Assembly: GCA_933228675.1 (NCBI GenBank)
Contig: OW121743.1
Coordinates: forward strand, 57,214,406 to 57,278,405
DNA from: Stomorhina lunata
Taxonomy: Eukaryota > Arthropoda > Insecta > Diptera > Rhiniidae
DNA: 64,000 bases
Reading direction: 5' to 3'
Positions within the stretch are counted from its first letter, which is position 1; each line of letters opens with the position of its first letter. Below, piece by piece: positions 25,890-37,791 of the stretch. Under the pieces are notes generated by a model that saw only the letters and a list, made by a program, of their open reading frames with translations, was not told where the DNA came from and ran no database searches. Made by a program: the position numbers and the translations under genes.

Positions 25890-26350
25890 TGAAAAAACTT
25901 CTTTAAGAACACACTTTTCGATAGAAAGTTTTCTCATGGAGGCAATTTTCTATAGAAATCTTTCTCAAGAAGACACTTTTCTACAGAAAACATTCTCAAG
26001 GGGTCACTTTTCTATAGAAAATTTCTCAAGGCGACCCTTTTCTCTAGAAAACTTTCTCAAGGTGGCACTTGTTTATAGAAAAATGTCTTAAGGGGACACT
26101 TTTCTATAAAAAAAATTCTCCAGGAGACAATTTTCTATAGAAAACTTTCTAAAGGTGACAATTTTCTATAGAAAACTTTTCTTTAAAAAACTTTCTTAAG
26201 GCGACACTTTTCTATAGAAAAGTTTCTCAATCAAAAATTTTCAAGGATATACTTTTCTATAAAAATTTCCTTAAGGAGACACTGTATAGAAATCTTTCTT
26301 AGGGAGACATTTTTCTATAGAAAAGTTTCTCAATCGAAAATTTTCTATAG
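25890..26350. repeat. Degenerate ~31-bp satellite, family A/B-like
   Basis: About 14 decayed units carry TTTTCTATAGAAAA with a second half near CTTTCTCAAGGGGACAC. The CAAGG form is specific to this block. It merges into family C at about 26,340. Confidence 0.8.
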
Positions 26351-28680
26351 GCCAATTTTAATAATTTTCTTTCAAACATTTTTAAAGAAAATTTTTAATA
26401 AAAAAATTTGTATCTGTATAATTTTTGAATTTAAAATTTTGTTTCGAAATTTTTTAACAAAAAATTTTAAATTGAAAATTTTCTAAAGAAAAATTTTATA
26501 TGGGAAATTTTTTATAAACTAATTTTATATTAAAAATTTTCTATATAAAAATTTTATATCAAAAATTTTCTATAGAAAAAATTATATCGAAAATTTTATA
26601 AGAAAAAATTGTATATTAAAAATTTTCTAACAAAAATTTTCTTTAGAAAAATTTTGTATCGAAAATATTCTATAGAAAATAAAACTTTACGAAAATTTTT
26701 TAAAGAAAAATTTTATAACGAAAATTTTCTATAGGAAAATTTTATATCAAAAATTTTCCTATAGAAAAATTTTATATCAAAATTTTCTGTAGAAAATTTT
26801 TGTATCGAAAATTTTTTGTAGAAAATTTTTGTATCGAAAATTTTTTATATCAAACATTTTTTATTGAAAAGTTTTATATTAAAATTTTTCTATAGAAAAA
26901 TTATATATCGAAAAATTTCTATATTAAAATTTTAAATCGAAAATTTTTTATGGAAAAATTTTATTTTAAAAATTTTCTGTGGAAAAATTTTTATATCAAA
27001 AATTTTCTTTTGAAAAATTTTTTATCAAAAATTTTCTACAAAAAAATTTTGTGTCGAAAATTTGTGATAGAAAAATTTTATATCGAAATTTTTTATAAAA
27101 TAATTTCATACCGAAAGTTTTCTATAGAAAAATTTCATACCGAAAAATCTCTATAGAAAAATTTTATATCGAAAATTTTCTATAGAAAAATTTTGTAAAG
27201 AAAATTTTGTAGAAAACAATTTTATATAAAAAGTTTTCTATAGAAAAAATTTAATTCGAAAATTTTCTATAGAAAAGAAAAACTTTGTGTCTAAAATTTT
27301 CTATTGAAAAATTTTGTATTGCAAATTTTGTATAGAAAAATTTTATATCAAAAATTTTCTATAGAATAATTTTATATCTAAATTTTCCTATAGAAAAATT
27401 TTATATAGAAAAATTTTACATTGAAAACTTTCTTTATAAAAACTGTATATAAAAATTTTTCTATAGCAAAATTTTGTGTCAAAAATTTTCTATAGAAAAA
27501 TTTTTTAACGAAAATTTTCTATAGAAAAATCTTATACCGAAAATTTTTAATAGAAAAATTTTATATCAAAAATTTTCATTAGAAAAATTTTCTTAAAAAA
27601 ATTTTCTATAGAAAATTTTCGACAGAACTATTTTATATCCAAAATTTTTATTAGAAACATTTTTTTAACGAAAATTTTCTATAAAAAAATTTTATGTCAA
27701 AAATTTTTGATAGAAAAATTTTATATGAAAAATTTTCTATAGAAAATATTATATCAAAAATTGGCTTTAGAAAAATTTTACATAGAAAATTTTCTTTTTT
27801 GATAGAAAAATTTTAGATAAAAAAATTTTGATGTAAATATTTTATATCGAAAATTTTGAAAAGAAAAGTTTTATATCAAAAATTTTTTTAGAAAAATTTT
27901 ATATTGAAAATTTTCTATAGAACAATTTTGTATCGAAAATCTTCTATAGATAAATTTTTATCGAAAATCTCCAATAGCAAAATTTTATATCGATAATTTT
28001 CTTTAAAACGATTTAATTGCATATCGAAGATTTTCTATAGAAAAATTTTATATTGAAAATTTTCTATAAAAAATTGTATATCGAAAATTTAGCTATAGAA
28101 ACATTTTATAACGAAAATTTTCTATAGATAAATTGTATAAAAAAAATTTTCTATAGAAAAATTTTATATCGAAAATTTTCTATAGAAAAATTTTATATCG
28201 AAAATTTTCTATAGAAAAATTTTATATCGAAAATTTTCTATAGAAAAATTTTATATCGAAAATTTTCTATAGAAAAATTTTATATCGAAAATTTTCTATA
28301 GAAAAATTTGATATCAAAAATTTTCTATAGAAAAATTTGATATCAAAAATTTTCTATAGAAAAATTTTATATCAAAAATTTTCTATAGAAAAATTTTATA
28401 TCAAAAATTTTCTATAGAAAAATTTTATATCGAAAATTTTCTATAGAAAAATTTTATATTGAGAATTTTCCATAGAAAAATTTTATGTAGAACATTTTTG
28501 ATAGAAAAATTTTATATCGAAATTTTCTATGGAAAAATTTTATATCGAAAATTTTCTATGGAAAAATTTTATATCGAAAATTTTCTATTTAAAAATTTTA
28601 TATCGAAAATTTTCTATAGATAATTTTATATCGAAAAATTTCTATTACTTTTCTATAGAACATTTTATATCGAAATAAAT
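26351..28680 (+). repeat. 29-bp satellite, family C (forward), ~80 copies
   Basis: Degenerate 29-bp units at the left; a homogeneous block at about 28,140-28,450 with ATATCGA and ATATCAA variants arranged in runs. Short frames here rich in Phe, Lys, Ile and Tyr are products of the repeat and not genes. Confidence 0.92.
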
Positions 28681-29624
28681 AAAAAAATTTAATTTATTAA
28701 AAATATTTCTACTTAAACTGACACTTATGAATAAGCTGAAAATATCCCCGGTCAAAGTGCATTTAGCTTATATATTTTTTTTTAATTTTTTGGTTTAATA
28801 TACGAGTAATTCCATATCTCAAATAAAAATGTCGACATTGAATATAAAATAAAAGTTTTTAGTGCATAAAAATATAAGCTATTTACTAAAAAAGGGCTCA
28901 AACCAAATTCCCATTTGCATGTGCTTTTTTTGCAAATTTTCCGTTTACATAAATTTTGCTAAAGCTTAATATTAAACGTCAGTTGTTTGGTGGCAAAGTC
29001 TGTTAGTAGCTGTTGAATGGTAGCAGAGCTAACGCTACCCGTACAGCAGCAGTGAAAAGTGAAAAGCTTATAATTTTTAAGCGGATTTTAAAGGAATTTA
29101 CATTTGCAAAAGTATTAAAAACAACATAGATCTACAGACCTTCAGACTCCCAGAACCTAAAGTCAACATGCAGCCATGCCAACACACTCTTTTAAATATT
29201 TTACCATATCTACAGAGTGAACATTTTTTTTTTTATTTTTTTTTAATATCACAACAAAGTGCAACAAGCTTTTATTTTTTTTGGTCGAGAAAAAAGTATA
29301 AAAATACTTGAGTTTTAGTTTACTAAAATACATATTTGCATTACACGGTATTGAACAGTTTTTTCTTCTTTTTCGAAAAAAAACAGACAAATGAGAAGCT
29401 TAAAATAAGTCCATATTAAGAGGAAAATGCTGGTAGAAAGAAGAAAAAATATACATATATTTTTCATACGAATTGGTTAATACGCTTTTAAAAAGATTTT
29501 ATTTTTTTTTGTTTTTTGGTGCCCATATATACCAAAGGGTCAATAGCTTTCAATGATATAAATTACGGAAAATAAATTTTTAACCTAAAGTTATGCTGTA
29601 CTTTTTGAACATTGATAACTGTAA
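28681..29624. other. Gene-free spacer
   Basis: AT-rich unique DNA. A slightly GC-richer patch near 28,978-29,060 (GTAGCAGAGCTAACGCTACC) has no frame of note. No gene supported. Confidence 0.5.
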
Positions 29625-32600
29625 ATCAAAAATTTTCTATAGAAAAATTTTATATCGGAAATTTTTTACAGAAAAATTTTTATTGAAAAATTTCTACAGA
29701 AAATATTTATATAAAAAATTTTCTTAAAACAAGAAATATTTCGAACATTTTCTATAGAAAAATTTTGTAATGAAAATTTTCTATAGAAAAATTTTATATC
29801 AAAAATTTTCTACAGAAAAATTTTATAACGAAAATTTTCTATAGAAAAATGTTACATCGAAAATTTTCTGTATAAAAATTTAGATCGAAAATTTTTTAAA
29901 GAAAAATTTTATTTAAAAATTATCTAAAGTAAAATTTTTATTTTATATCGAAATTTTCTACAAACAATTTTTATATCAAAAATTTTTTATAGAAAAATGT
30001 TATATTTCAAATTTTCTATAAAAAAAATTTTACATTAAAAATTTCTATACAAAAATTTTATAACGAAAATTTTCTATAGAAAAATTTTATATCAAAAATT
30101 TTCTTGAGAAAAATTTTTGTATCGAAAGTTTTCTTCAGAAAAATTTTATATCGAAAATTTTCAATAAAAAATTGTATATCTAAATTTTTTATAAAAAAAA
30201 TTTTATATCGAAAATTTTCTGTAGAAAAATTTTATAACAAAAATTTTCCAGAGAAAAATTTTTGTATCGAAAGTTTTCTCCAGAAAAATTTTATATTGCA
30301 AATTTTCAATAAAAAATTTTGTATCTAAATTTTACATCGAAAATTTTCTATAGAAAATTTTGTAAGACAAATTTAATATCGAAAATTTTGTATAAAAAAT
30401 TGTATATCGAAAACTTTCTATAGAAGAATGTTATATCCTATTTTCTTTAGCAAAATTTTACATCGAAAATTTTTTACAGAAAAATTTTATTTAGTGATTT
30501 TATATCGAAAAATTTCTATAAAAAAATTTTATATCGAAAAACTTCTATAGAAAATTTTATATCGAAAAATTTCTATAGAAAATTTTACATATAGAAAAAA
30601 TTTCTACAGAAAATTTACATATAGAAAATTTTCTATAGGAAAATTTTATATCGCAAATTTTCAATAAAAAAATTTTGTATCTAAATTTTCTATAGAAAAA
30701 TTTTATATCGAAAATTTTCTATAGAAAATTTTGTAAGAAAAATTTAACATCGAAAATTTTGTATAAAAAAATTGTATATCAAAAAATTTCTATAGTAAAA
30801 TGTTATATCCTATTTTCTGCAGCAAAATTTTATATAGAAAATTTTCTACAGAAAAATTTTATTTAGGGATTTTATATCGAAAAATTTCTATAGAAAATTT
30901 TATATCGAAAAATTTCTATAGAAAATTTTTCATCGAAAATTTTCTATAGAAAAATTTTAAGTCGGAAAATTTTTATAGAAGTATTCTTTTATAGAAGTAT
31001 TCTATTAAAAAATTTTAAAACGAAAATTTTCTATAGAAAAATTTTAAAACGAAAATTTTCTATAGACAAATTTTATAACGAAAATTTTCTATAGCAAAAT
31101 TTTATATCGAAAATTTTGTATCGCAATCTTCTATAGAAAAATCTTATAACGAAAGTTTTCTATAGAAAAATCTTATAACGAAAATTTTCTAAAGAAAAAT
31201 TTTTTATCGCAAATCTTCTATAGAAAAATTTTATATCGAGATTTTCCATAGACAATTTTTATATCGAAAAATTTCTATACAAAATCTTATATCGAAAAAT
31301 TTCTATAGAAAAATTTTATAACGAAAATATTCTACAGAAAAATTTTAAATTGAAAATCTTATATAGAAAAATTTTTGAGCATTGAGCAAACCATTCAATA
31401 TGTTCCTACAGAACATTTTATATCAAAAATTTTCTATAGAAAAATTTTATATCGGAAATTTTCTACAGAAAAATTTTTATTGAAAAATTTCTACAGAAAA
31501 TATTTATATCAAAAATTTTCTTAAAAAAAAATATATCGAAAATTTTCTATAGAAAAATTTTATATCAAAAATTTTCTAAAAAAAAAAAATTTATACCGAA
31601 AATTTTCTGAACAAAAATTTTATATTGAAAATTTTCTGAAGAAACATTTTAATCGAAAATTTTTTTTAGAAAATTTTCATATCGAAATTTTTCTATAGAA
31701 AATGTTTATATCGAAAATTTCTATAGAAAATTTGTATATTAAAAATATTCTTTAGAAAAATTTTGTTTCGAAAATTTTCTATATGAAAATTTAATATCGA
31801 AAATATTCTGTAAGAAAATTTTATACCAAAAATTTTCTTTAGAAAAATTTTATACCAAAAATTTTCTTTAAAAAAATATTATGTCGAAAATTTTCTATAG
31901 AAAAATTTTGTAACGAAAATTTTTCATATAAAATTTTAGAACCAAAATTTTCTATAGAAAAATTTCCTAGATATTTCCTAAAGAAAAATTTTGTATCGAA
32001 AATTTTCTACAGATAAATTTTGAAAAATTTTCTATCAAAGTTTTATATCGAAAGTTTTCTATAGAAAACATTTATATCAAAAATATTCTGTAGAAAACTA
32101 TTATATCAAAAATATTTTATATAAAATTTTTATATCAAAAATTTTCCATATACAAATTTAATATCGAAATTCTCTATAGATAACTTTTATATCGATAATT
32201 TTGTTAAGAAGTATTTTTTATCGAAAATTTTTCATAGAAACATTTTATATCTTAAATTTTCTATAAAAAATTTTTATGTCGAAAATTTTCTATAGAAAGT
32301 TTTTATTTTGAAAATTTTCTATAGAAAATTTTTATTTTGAAAATTTTCTATAGAAAATTTTGTAGAGAAAAAATTTATATCGAAAATTTATTATAGAAAA
32401 ATTTATATCGAAAATTTTTTATAAAAAATTTTTATTTTGAAAATTTTCTATAGAAAATTTTTGTTTTGAAAATTTTCTATAGAAAATTTTTATTTTGAAA
32501 ATTTTTATTTTGAAAATTTTCTATAGAAAATTTTTATTTTGAAAATTTTCTATAGAAAATTTTTATTTTGAAAATTTTCTGTAGAAAATTTTTATTTTGA

Positions 32601-33285
32601 AAATTTTCTATAGAAAATTTTTATTTTGAAAATTTTCTATAGAAAATTTTTATTTTGAAAATTTTCTATAGAAAATTTTTATTTTGAAAATTTTCTATAG
32701 AAAAATTTTATATGGAAAATTTTGTAGAGAAAAAATTTATATCAAAAATTTTTTATAGAAAAATTTTATATGAAAAATTTTCTTTAAAAAAATTTTGTAT
32801 TGATTTTTTATTGAAAAATTGTATATCAAAAAATTTTTGTAGAAAAATTTTATATCAAAAAATTTTTGTAGAAAAATTTTATATTAAAAATTTTCTATAG
32901 AAAAATTTTATATTGGAAATTTTCTTTACAAAAATTTTTTAACAAAAATTTTCTGTAGAAAAATTTTTTATTGAAAATTTTCTTTACAAACATTTTTTAA
33001 CAAAAATTTTCTATAGAAAAATTTTATATTGAAAATTTTAGATAGAAAAATTTTATATCGAAAATTGTCTGTAGAAAAATTTTATATCAAAAATTGTTCT
33101 TAAGACAAATTTTATATCGAAAATTTTCTATAAGAAATCTTCAGTTAAAAAATTTTAATAAAAAAATTTTAAATCTAAAATTTTCTGTAAAAAAATTTGA
33201 AAGCGAAAATTTTGTATGAAAAAATTTTATGTCGAAGATTTTCTTTAGAAAAACTTTATATCCAAAATTTTCGAAAGTTTTTTAA
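29625..33285 (+). repeat. 29-bp satellite, family C (forward), ~125 copies
   Basis: Mostly degenerate 29-bp units with TTTTCTATAGAAAA and TTTTATATCGAAAA halves. A homogeneous sub-array at about 32,270-32,705 has the second half changed to TTTTTATTTTGAAAA while the palindromic half is preserved. Short low-complexity frames in this block are not genes. Confidence 0.92.
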
Positions 33286-34492
33286 TGAAACCAGGAATTT
33301 TAGAACGCGAAAAAATCTACTTTTATCACAAGCCTAAAATTATGTTGTCAAATTTTGTTTGAAATCTTATTAATCTCGTTTGGAATAGTTTGTAGGAAGC
33401 TTTCTTTAAATATATTTTTATATCTAAATTTTTCTTAAATTATAATTTTAAATTCCTAATTCTTAACAAAAATTTCCTTAGCCATTTTATAATAGAATTC
33501 AGCTATTTTTATTGTTTCATTATCCAACTTTTCAATGCATTACTCAGCTCAGCTGTCCGAACTGTCCAACTGTCAACATGTAGTCCATCAAAGCCAATTC
33601 TTCTGGCAAACAATCTCCAAAAAAAAAAAAAAATGAAAAAAAAATCCAAAAAATAAACTCACAGATTTAAAGAAAACTCAGGAATAAAACTGCATATATA
33701 ATATCGATAAAAGAAGAAATGCCTTCTTAACTCTAGCTTCATGCCATGGTCATGTCCATAGGTAAGACATTCTGACGAACCAACTAAATGACTGTCAGCA
33801 AGACGGTCAGTATAAACGTCCGTCTAAATGTATTTCAATTGGTCAACTTGAAAGTCAAGAAGTATAAATTTTATTTATCTCATGGTTTTTTTTTCACAGA
33901 TTTTTTTCACTTGATTTTCTGCCTTTTACAATAAGTAACAGAAAATAATTCATCTGTTGGAAATAAACAAAATGATGGATTTACTTTTTTTTTTGTTGGT
34001 AAAATTTTTTTATTGGTTTCGTTAAAGCCATAAAACCAAAGTTAAGTATTGCCGCTTTTGAAGACACATTTCATCTACTTAAGAATGATCATAAAAAAAT
34101 TAAATAAAACTAAAAAAAATATTTTTTGTTTGGATTTTGAAGAAAACTACTAAAAAATGCGGATATAAGAAAACTTGATTGCCAGTTATAGGATTTTTTA
34201 TTATTGAGAACGAAGAAAAATTTAAAGATTAAAATTATTGGAAAAGAAAATACTTAAAATAAATGAAAAGTTTTTAAGAAATTTTATCTTAAAAAATCAA
34301 ATAGTTCCTACAACATCAACTAACATAAATCTAAGAACATTTCCTAAAAAATAGAAAAAGAAAAATTTCTATCTTAAATGAACTTCAAGTGTGTTAAGTT
34401 CTTTTTGTAAAGGAAAACTCAACCTATGAAATATAAATAAATTGCATTTGATTGAATAAAAAATGAAGAATTGACACGAAGATGAATTGCAT
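33286..34492. other. Gene-free spacer left of the retrotransposon
   Basis: AT-rich unique DNA with a GTCC/GTCAAC-rich patch (AGCTGTCCGAACTGTCCAAC) near 33,549-33,568 and an A run at 33,619. No gene supported. Confidence 0.5.
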
Positions 34493-34507
34493 TTTAAAAT
34501 CAATTCA
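34493..34507. repeat. Target-site duplication, left copy
   Basis: TTTAAAATCAATTCA, identical over 15 bases to 39,542-39,556; the bases on either side differ. It marks the 3' end of the retrotransposon. Confidence 0.92.
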
Positions 34508-34860
34508 TTTGATTTGATTTGATTTTTATTTAATCCCAAAAATTCATATAAAAGTTCTTATGATTAATCTTAAGAGCTAACATTTTGTCTTTTTTTTCTT
34601 ACATACTAATTGTATTTCTACAAGACTTTCCACTTATATCTATGTATGTAGCTTAGCTACTTCAATTGTACATTGTATAAGGCATTTATATTATTTCCCC
34701 AAAAAGGGATTAAAAAAAGGGAGACTATTGTCATTTACTTATATACTATTAACAAACTTATGACTAAGACTTAAGACTAATAACACAAAAAATAACTTAA
34801 ATTTAATAAAGGAAGGATAATATTTACAAAGGATAGAATATTAAATATTTTTATTAAAGT
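34508..34860 (-). other. Retrotransposon 3' UTR and (ATCAA)n tail
   Basis: Untranslated region after the ORF2 stop (TAA, 34,863-34,861). Near its end it has ATTAAATAAA, resembling a polyadenylation signal, directly followed by about three ATCAA units (34,508-34,524) and then the target duplication. A short-repeat tail is known for several non-LTR families. Confidence 0.8.
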
Positions 34861-37791
34861 TTACTGGCTAGTTATATAAACAGTGTCAATTATATTGAGT
34901 GTTTTTATTCTTCTGTGGTAAAATAGGAGATCTTCACCTGAGTAGAGGAGGCCAGCTCCCCTTAGGGTCAATAAATCAACAGGAGAAAGATATCTTGAGT
35001 TTCGAACTGCCTCCAGATTACCAACTCTGTCATAGCATTGTCTAATAAGATTATTATCTAGATTTCTTGAAGTTTCAAGAAATTTGATAGCGTTTTTTAT
35101 CATAAACTGATCTATTCTTTGGAAATCAATAGAGTCATATATCAACTGACATGAGGGATTGTGGTAAGTTCCATCAGCTGCTAGTCGTGGTCTCAGGCCC
35201 AGGCATGTAACTAATACCCTCCTTTCCCATCTCCTAAGCCTTTCCATCTGGGATGAGGAAATACCAAACCAAGCTGAAAAGGCATAGGAAACAATAGGTC
35301 TTATGATCTGTCGATACAGAAGAAGTCGTATCTTCAGGTCCAGACCTGCTTTCTTTCTTAGCACACATTGGTAAGCAGAGTATATTTTTTTTGCTTTAAC
35401 AAGAATGTCATCTATATGACGATAGTATTCAAACTTTTCGTGAAATGTTACGCCTAAGTATCTTATCCGATCCGAAGTTGTAATAATTTCACCGCCCATT
35501 GACAAAGAAGGAATATATGTCCTGCAATTTTTATAAATATGTTTCCTAATTCCCTTAAACATAATGGCGCTTGTTTTGTTCACGTTTAATTTAATCTTCC
35601 ATTTATCAAAGTAATTTTTTAATGTAGCTAGGTAACAATTAATACGACTATTAACAGTCCTAGCTCTTGCACCTGATGAAGCAATAAGCATATCGTCTGC
35701 ATATATTAATAAAAGGTCACCTTCTGGAGGTTGGGGTACATCAGAGACATATATGTTATATAGTACTGGGCCTAACAGTGAACCTTGCGGAACTCCTGCT
35801 GTAATTGAATTTTCGTCAGAAAGATTACTTCCAACCCGTACTTTATATGTACGGGAATCTAGGAAACTTGCCACCATTCTGCTGATACCTAAACCAAATC
35901 CCATACTGTGAAGTTTATATATAATTCCGTCTTGCCAAACCGTGTCAAACGCTTTGGCAAAATCCAAACTAACCGCTATTGTTGGCTTCTTGTTATTTAG
36001 TCCTTTGGAAACATAATCCGTGAGCACCATTAACGCATGTGATGTAGAAAGACCATTTCTAAACCCGAATTGGAATTCTCTTAGGATGTTTTTGTCCACT
36101 AGGACTTCGTTTATCTTTGCCAGAATAATGTATTCTAGAAGTTTACCAAAAGCTGATAGCAGAGATATTGGTCTGTAGTTAGAGCCAATGGATGGGTCTG
36201 TTCTGGGCTTAAGTATAGGGACAACTAGTGCAGCTTTCCATGCTTTTGGGAAATAGCCAATATTTAAACAGTGATTGAGAAGTATTGATAGAAATCTCCA
36301 TGTGACGGAATCAGTTTTTCTTAGAACGAAATCTGGTATACCATCGAGACCACTAGATCTTTTATTTGATCTCCTTTTAAGGGCATTGCCTATATATTCT
36401 GAGTCAACAAAATTTAACTCCTCAATATTTCTATTAGAAACTGTACGTTGGTCAGCTGTCCTAGTTTCGCAGAATACTGTCATAGGTGTGATTCTGTCAA
36501 GAGTTAGAATAGTATTTCTTACTTCGTCTTCAATTGAATTTTGCTGGCCCATAGGTGATGTCTGAAATAGCGTATTGGCTAATAAGTTAGCTTTTCCACT
36601 ATCGTCAGAAACTAGTTCACCATTGGTGGCAATTAAAGTCTGAACCCTAGGTCGTGCATTGAGTCCAGCTGCTGATTTTACCTTTCTAAATGTTTTATTA
36701 TTAATTTTTATTTTCTTGAAGTAATTTTCCCAGTATTCTCTTTCAAAAACTGCGATGGCTCCCTGAATTATTTTATCCAGGTTCTTAATTTCGGCTTTTA
36801 GAATATTGCACCTTCCTGGCTCACCGCATCTATATAATATTCGCCTAAGTCTTTTTTTAGCTTGTATAAAATTTAGAATGTGAGAAGGAAGTGTTAAGAG
36901 TCCCCTGTCACATACCTTTATTTTTGGTACTGAATATTCAATAGCGTCAATAAATGCTCTATCCATTACTTCAATGCATTGATCAATTTCAACCTCATTA
37001 ACATTCATGTCTACTGGTAAACTAATATTAGCAAGATTTGCTGATAATCTATTATTAAACGTTCGTTTATTTATTTTTTCGTAATTATATCTTGTTGTTT
37101 GCTCTCGTAATACAAGTTCATCAGTAGAAAAGGATAATTCCACAGCCTTATGATCTGATTCATATTCTAAGGTCCGAAGCCCATTAAATGTAGTCGGTAT
37201 AATGTCAACTGTAGTCACTATTATGTCGATATGTGATGATATTCCCCTGTTTATTCTTGTTGGTCCGGCAGTTGGTCGAATGTCAAAGTCAGGACTTGCC
37301 AGCAAAAATTCTCTAAGATTACGTCCACTTATATTAGTGTATGGATCGCCCCAATAGGGATGTCTTGCGTTGAGGTCACCACCTACAACTACACTATAAT
37401 TTTGCGCTAGTTGCTGTACTGAATCTAAATAGTTTTCAGAAAAGTTCTCACTTGGTCGAAGATACATGGCAATTGCAATAATGTCTCTGCCATTTGCTTT
37501 CCTAATACGTACAGTAGTGTTCTCTATATTGCCGGTATTGAGAACTATTTCCTCACATTGAATATGATCTTTAACTAGTACGGCTGTGCCCCCACGTCGT
37601 CCACTGATCCTGTCACGTCGAAATACTATATACCCATCAATGCTTAATCTATGGCGAGAGCTAAGACCATGCTCAGCCATCAATAATATCTCCGGCTTAT
37701 GTTGTTTTAAAAATAAATTCAAATAATGTCTTCTATGTTTGGAAACAATAGAGTTAACATTGATAAAAATGGTTTTTATAAAGTCAGCCAT
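34861..37791 (-). CDS. Retrotransposon ORF2: APE endonuclease / reverse transcriptase (976 aa)
   Basis: An intact polyprotein that nicks target DNA and copies the element RNA. The endonuclease spans roughly residues 5-220. It shows NVNSI at 11-15, the catalytic Glu in MAEHG (Glu40), GGDLNA (137-142), the HID motif region SSHIDIIV (186-193) and YESDHKAVE (210-218). The reverse transcriptase core lies at about 515-785. It shows SNYRPISLLS (537-546), FQFGFRNGLST (573-583), SLDFAKAFDTVW with the first catalytic Asp at 610, GVPQGSLLGP (666-675), the catalytic YADD (697-700), a thumb-side LNVNKTSAIMF and IRYLGVTF. The C-terminal ~190 residues are the usual Jockey tail, with no RNase H. Length matches the family (about 900-1,000). 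The ATG overlaps the ORF1 stop in ATGGCTGA, suggesting coupled termination-reinitiation. No internal stop or shift is seen, so the protein may be functional. Confidence 0.96.
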   Translation of the reverse strand: MADFIKTIFINVNSIVSKHRRHYLNLFLKQHKPEILLMAEHGLSSRHRLSIDGYIVFRRDRISGRRGGTAVLVKDHIQCEEIVLNTGNIENTTVRIRKANGRDIIAIAMYLRPSENFSENYLDSVQQLAQNYSVVVGGDLNARHPYWGDPYTNISGRNLREFLLASPDFDIRPTAGPTRINRGISSHIDIIVTTVDIIPTTFNGLRTLEYESDHKAVELSFSTDELVLREQTTRYNYEKINKRTFNNRLSANLANISLPVDMNVNEVEIDQCIEVMDRAFIDAIEYSVPKIKVCDRGLLTLPSHILNFIQAKKRLRRILYRCGEPGRCNILKAEIKNLDKIIQGAIAVFEREYWENYFKKIKINNKTFRKVKSAAGLNARPRVQTLIATNGELVSDDSGKANLLANTLFQTSPMGQQNSIEDEVRNTILTLDRITPMTVFCETRTADQRTVSNRNIEELNFVDSEYIGNALKRRSNKRSSGLDGIPDFVLRKTDSVTWRFLSILLNHCLNIGYFPKAWKAALVVPILKPRTDPSIGSNYRPISLLSAFGKLLEYIILAKINEVLVDKNILREFQFGFRNGLSTSHALMVLTDYVSKGLNNKKPTIAVSLDFAKAFDTVWQDGIIYKLHSMGFGLGISRMVASFLDSRTYKVRVGSNLSDENSITAGVPQGSLLGPVLYNIYVSDVPQPPEGDLLLIYADDMLIASSGARARTVNSRINCYLATLKNYFDKWKIKLNVNKTSAIMFKGIRKHIYKNCRTYIPSLSMGGEIITTSDRIRYLGVTFHEKFEYYRHIDDILVKAKKIYSAYQCVLRKKAGLDLKIRLLLYRQIIRPIVSYAFSAWFGISSSQMERLRRWERRVLVTCLGLRPRLAADGTYHNPSCQLIYDSIDFQRIDQFMIKNAIKFLETSRNLDNNLIRQCYDRVGNLEAVRNSRYLSPVDLLTLRGAGLLYSGEDLLFYHRRIKTLNIIDTVYITSQ

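Noticed and set aside
26950..27156. Phe/Lys/Ile/Tyr-rich frames in the 29-bp satellites (also at 30,104, 32,712, 45,076, 46,631, 49,811, 50,728, 50,831 and 51,123)
   Set aside because: They are translations of the tandem repeats and end wherever the period slips.
36275..36565. Plus-strand frames inside the retrotransposon (also 37,726, 37,812, 38,855 and 39,285)
   Set aside because: Antisense shadows of ORF1 and ORF2.
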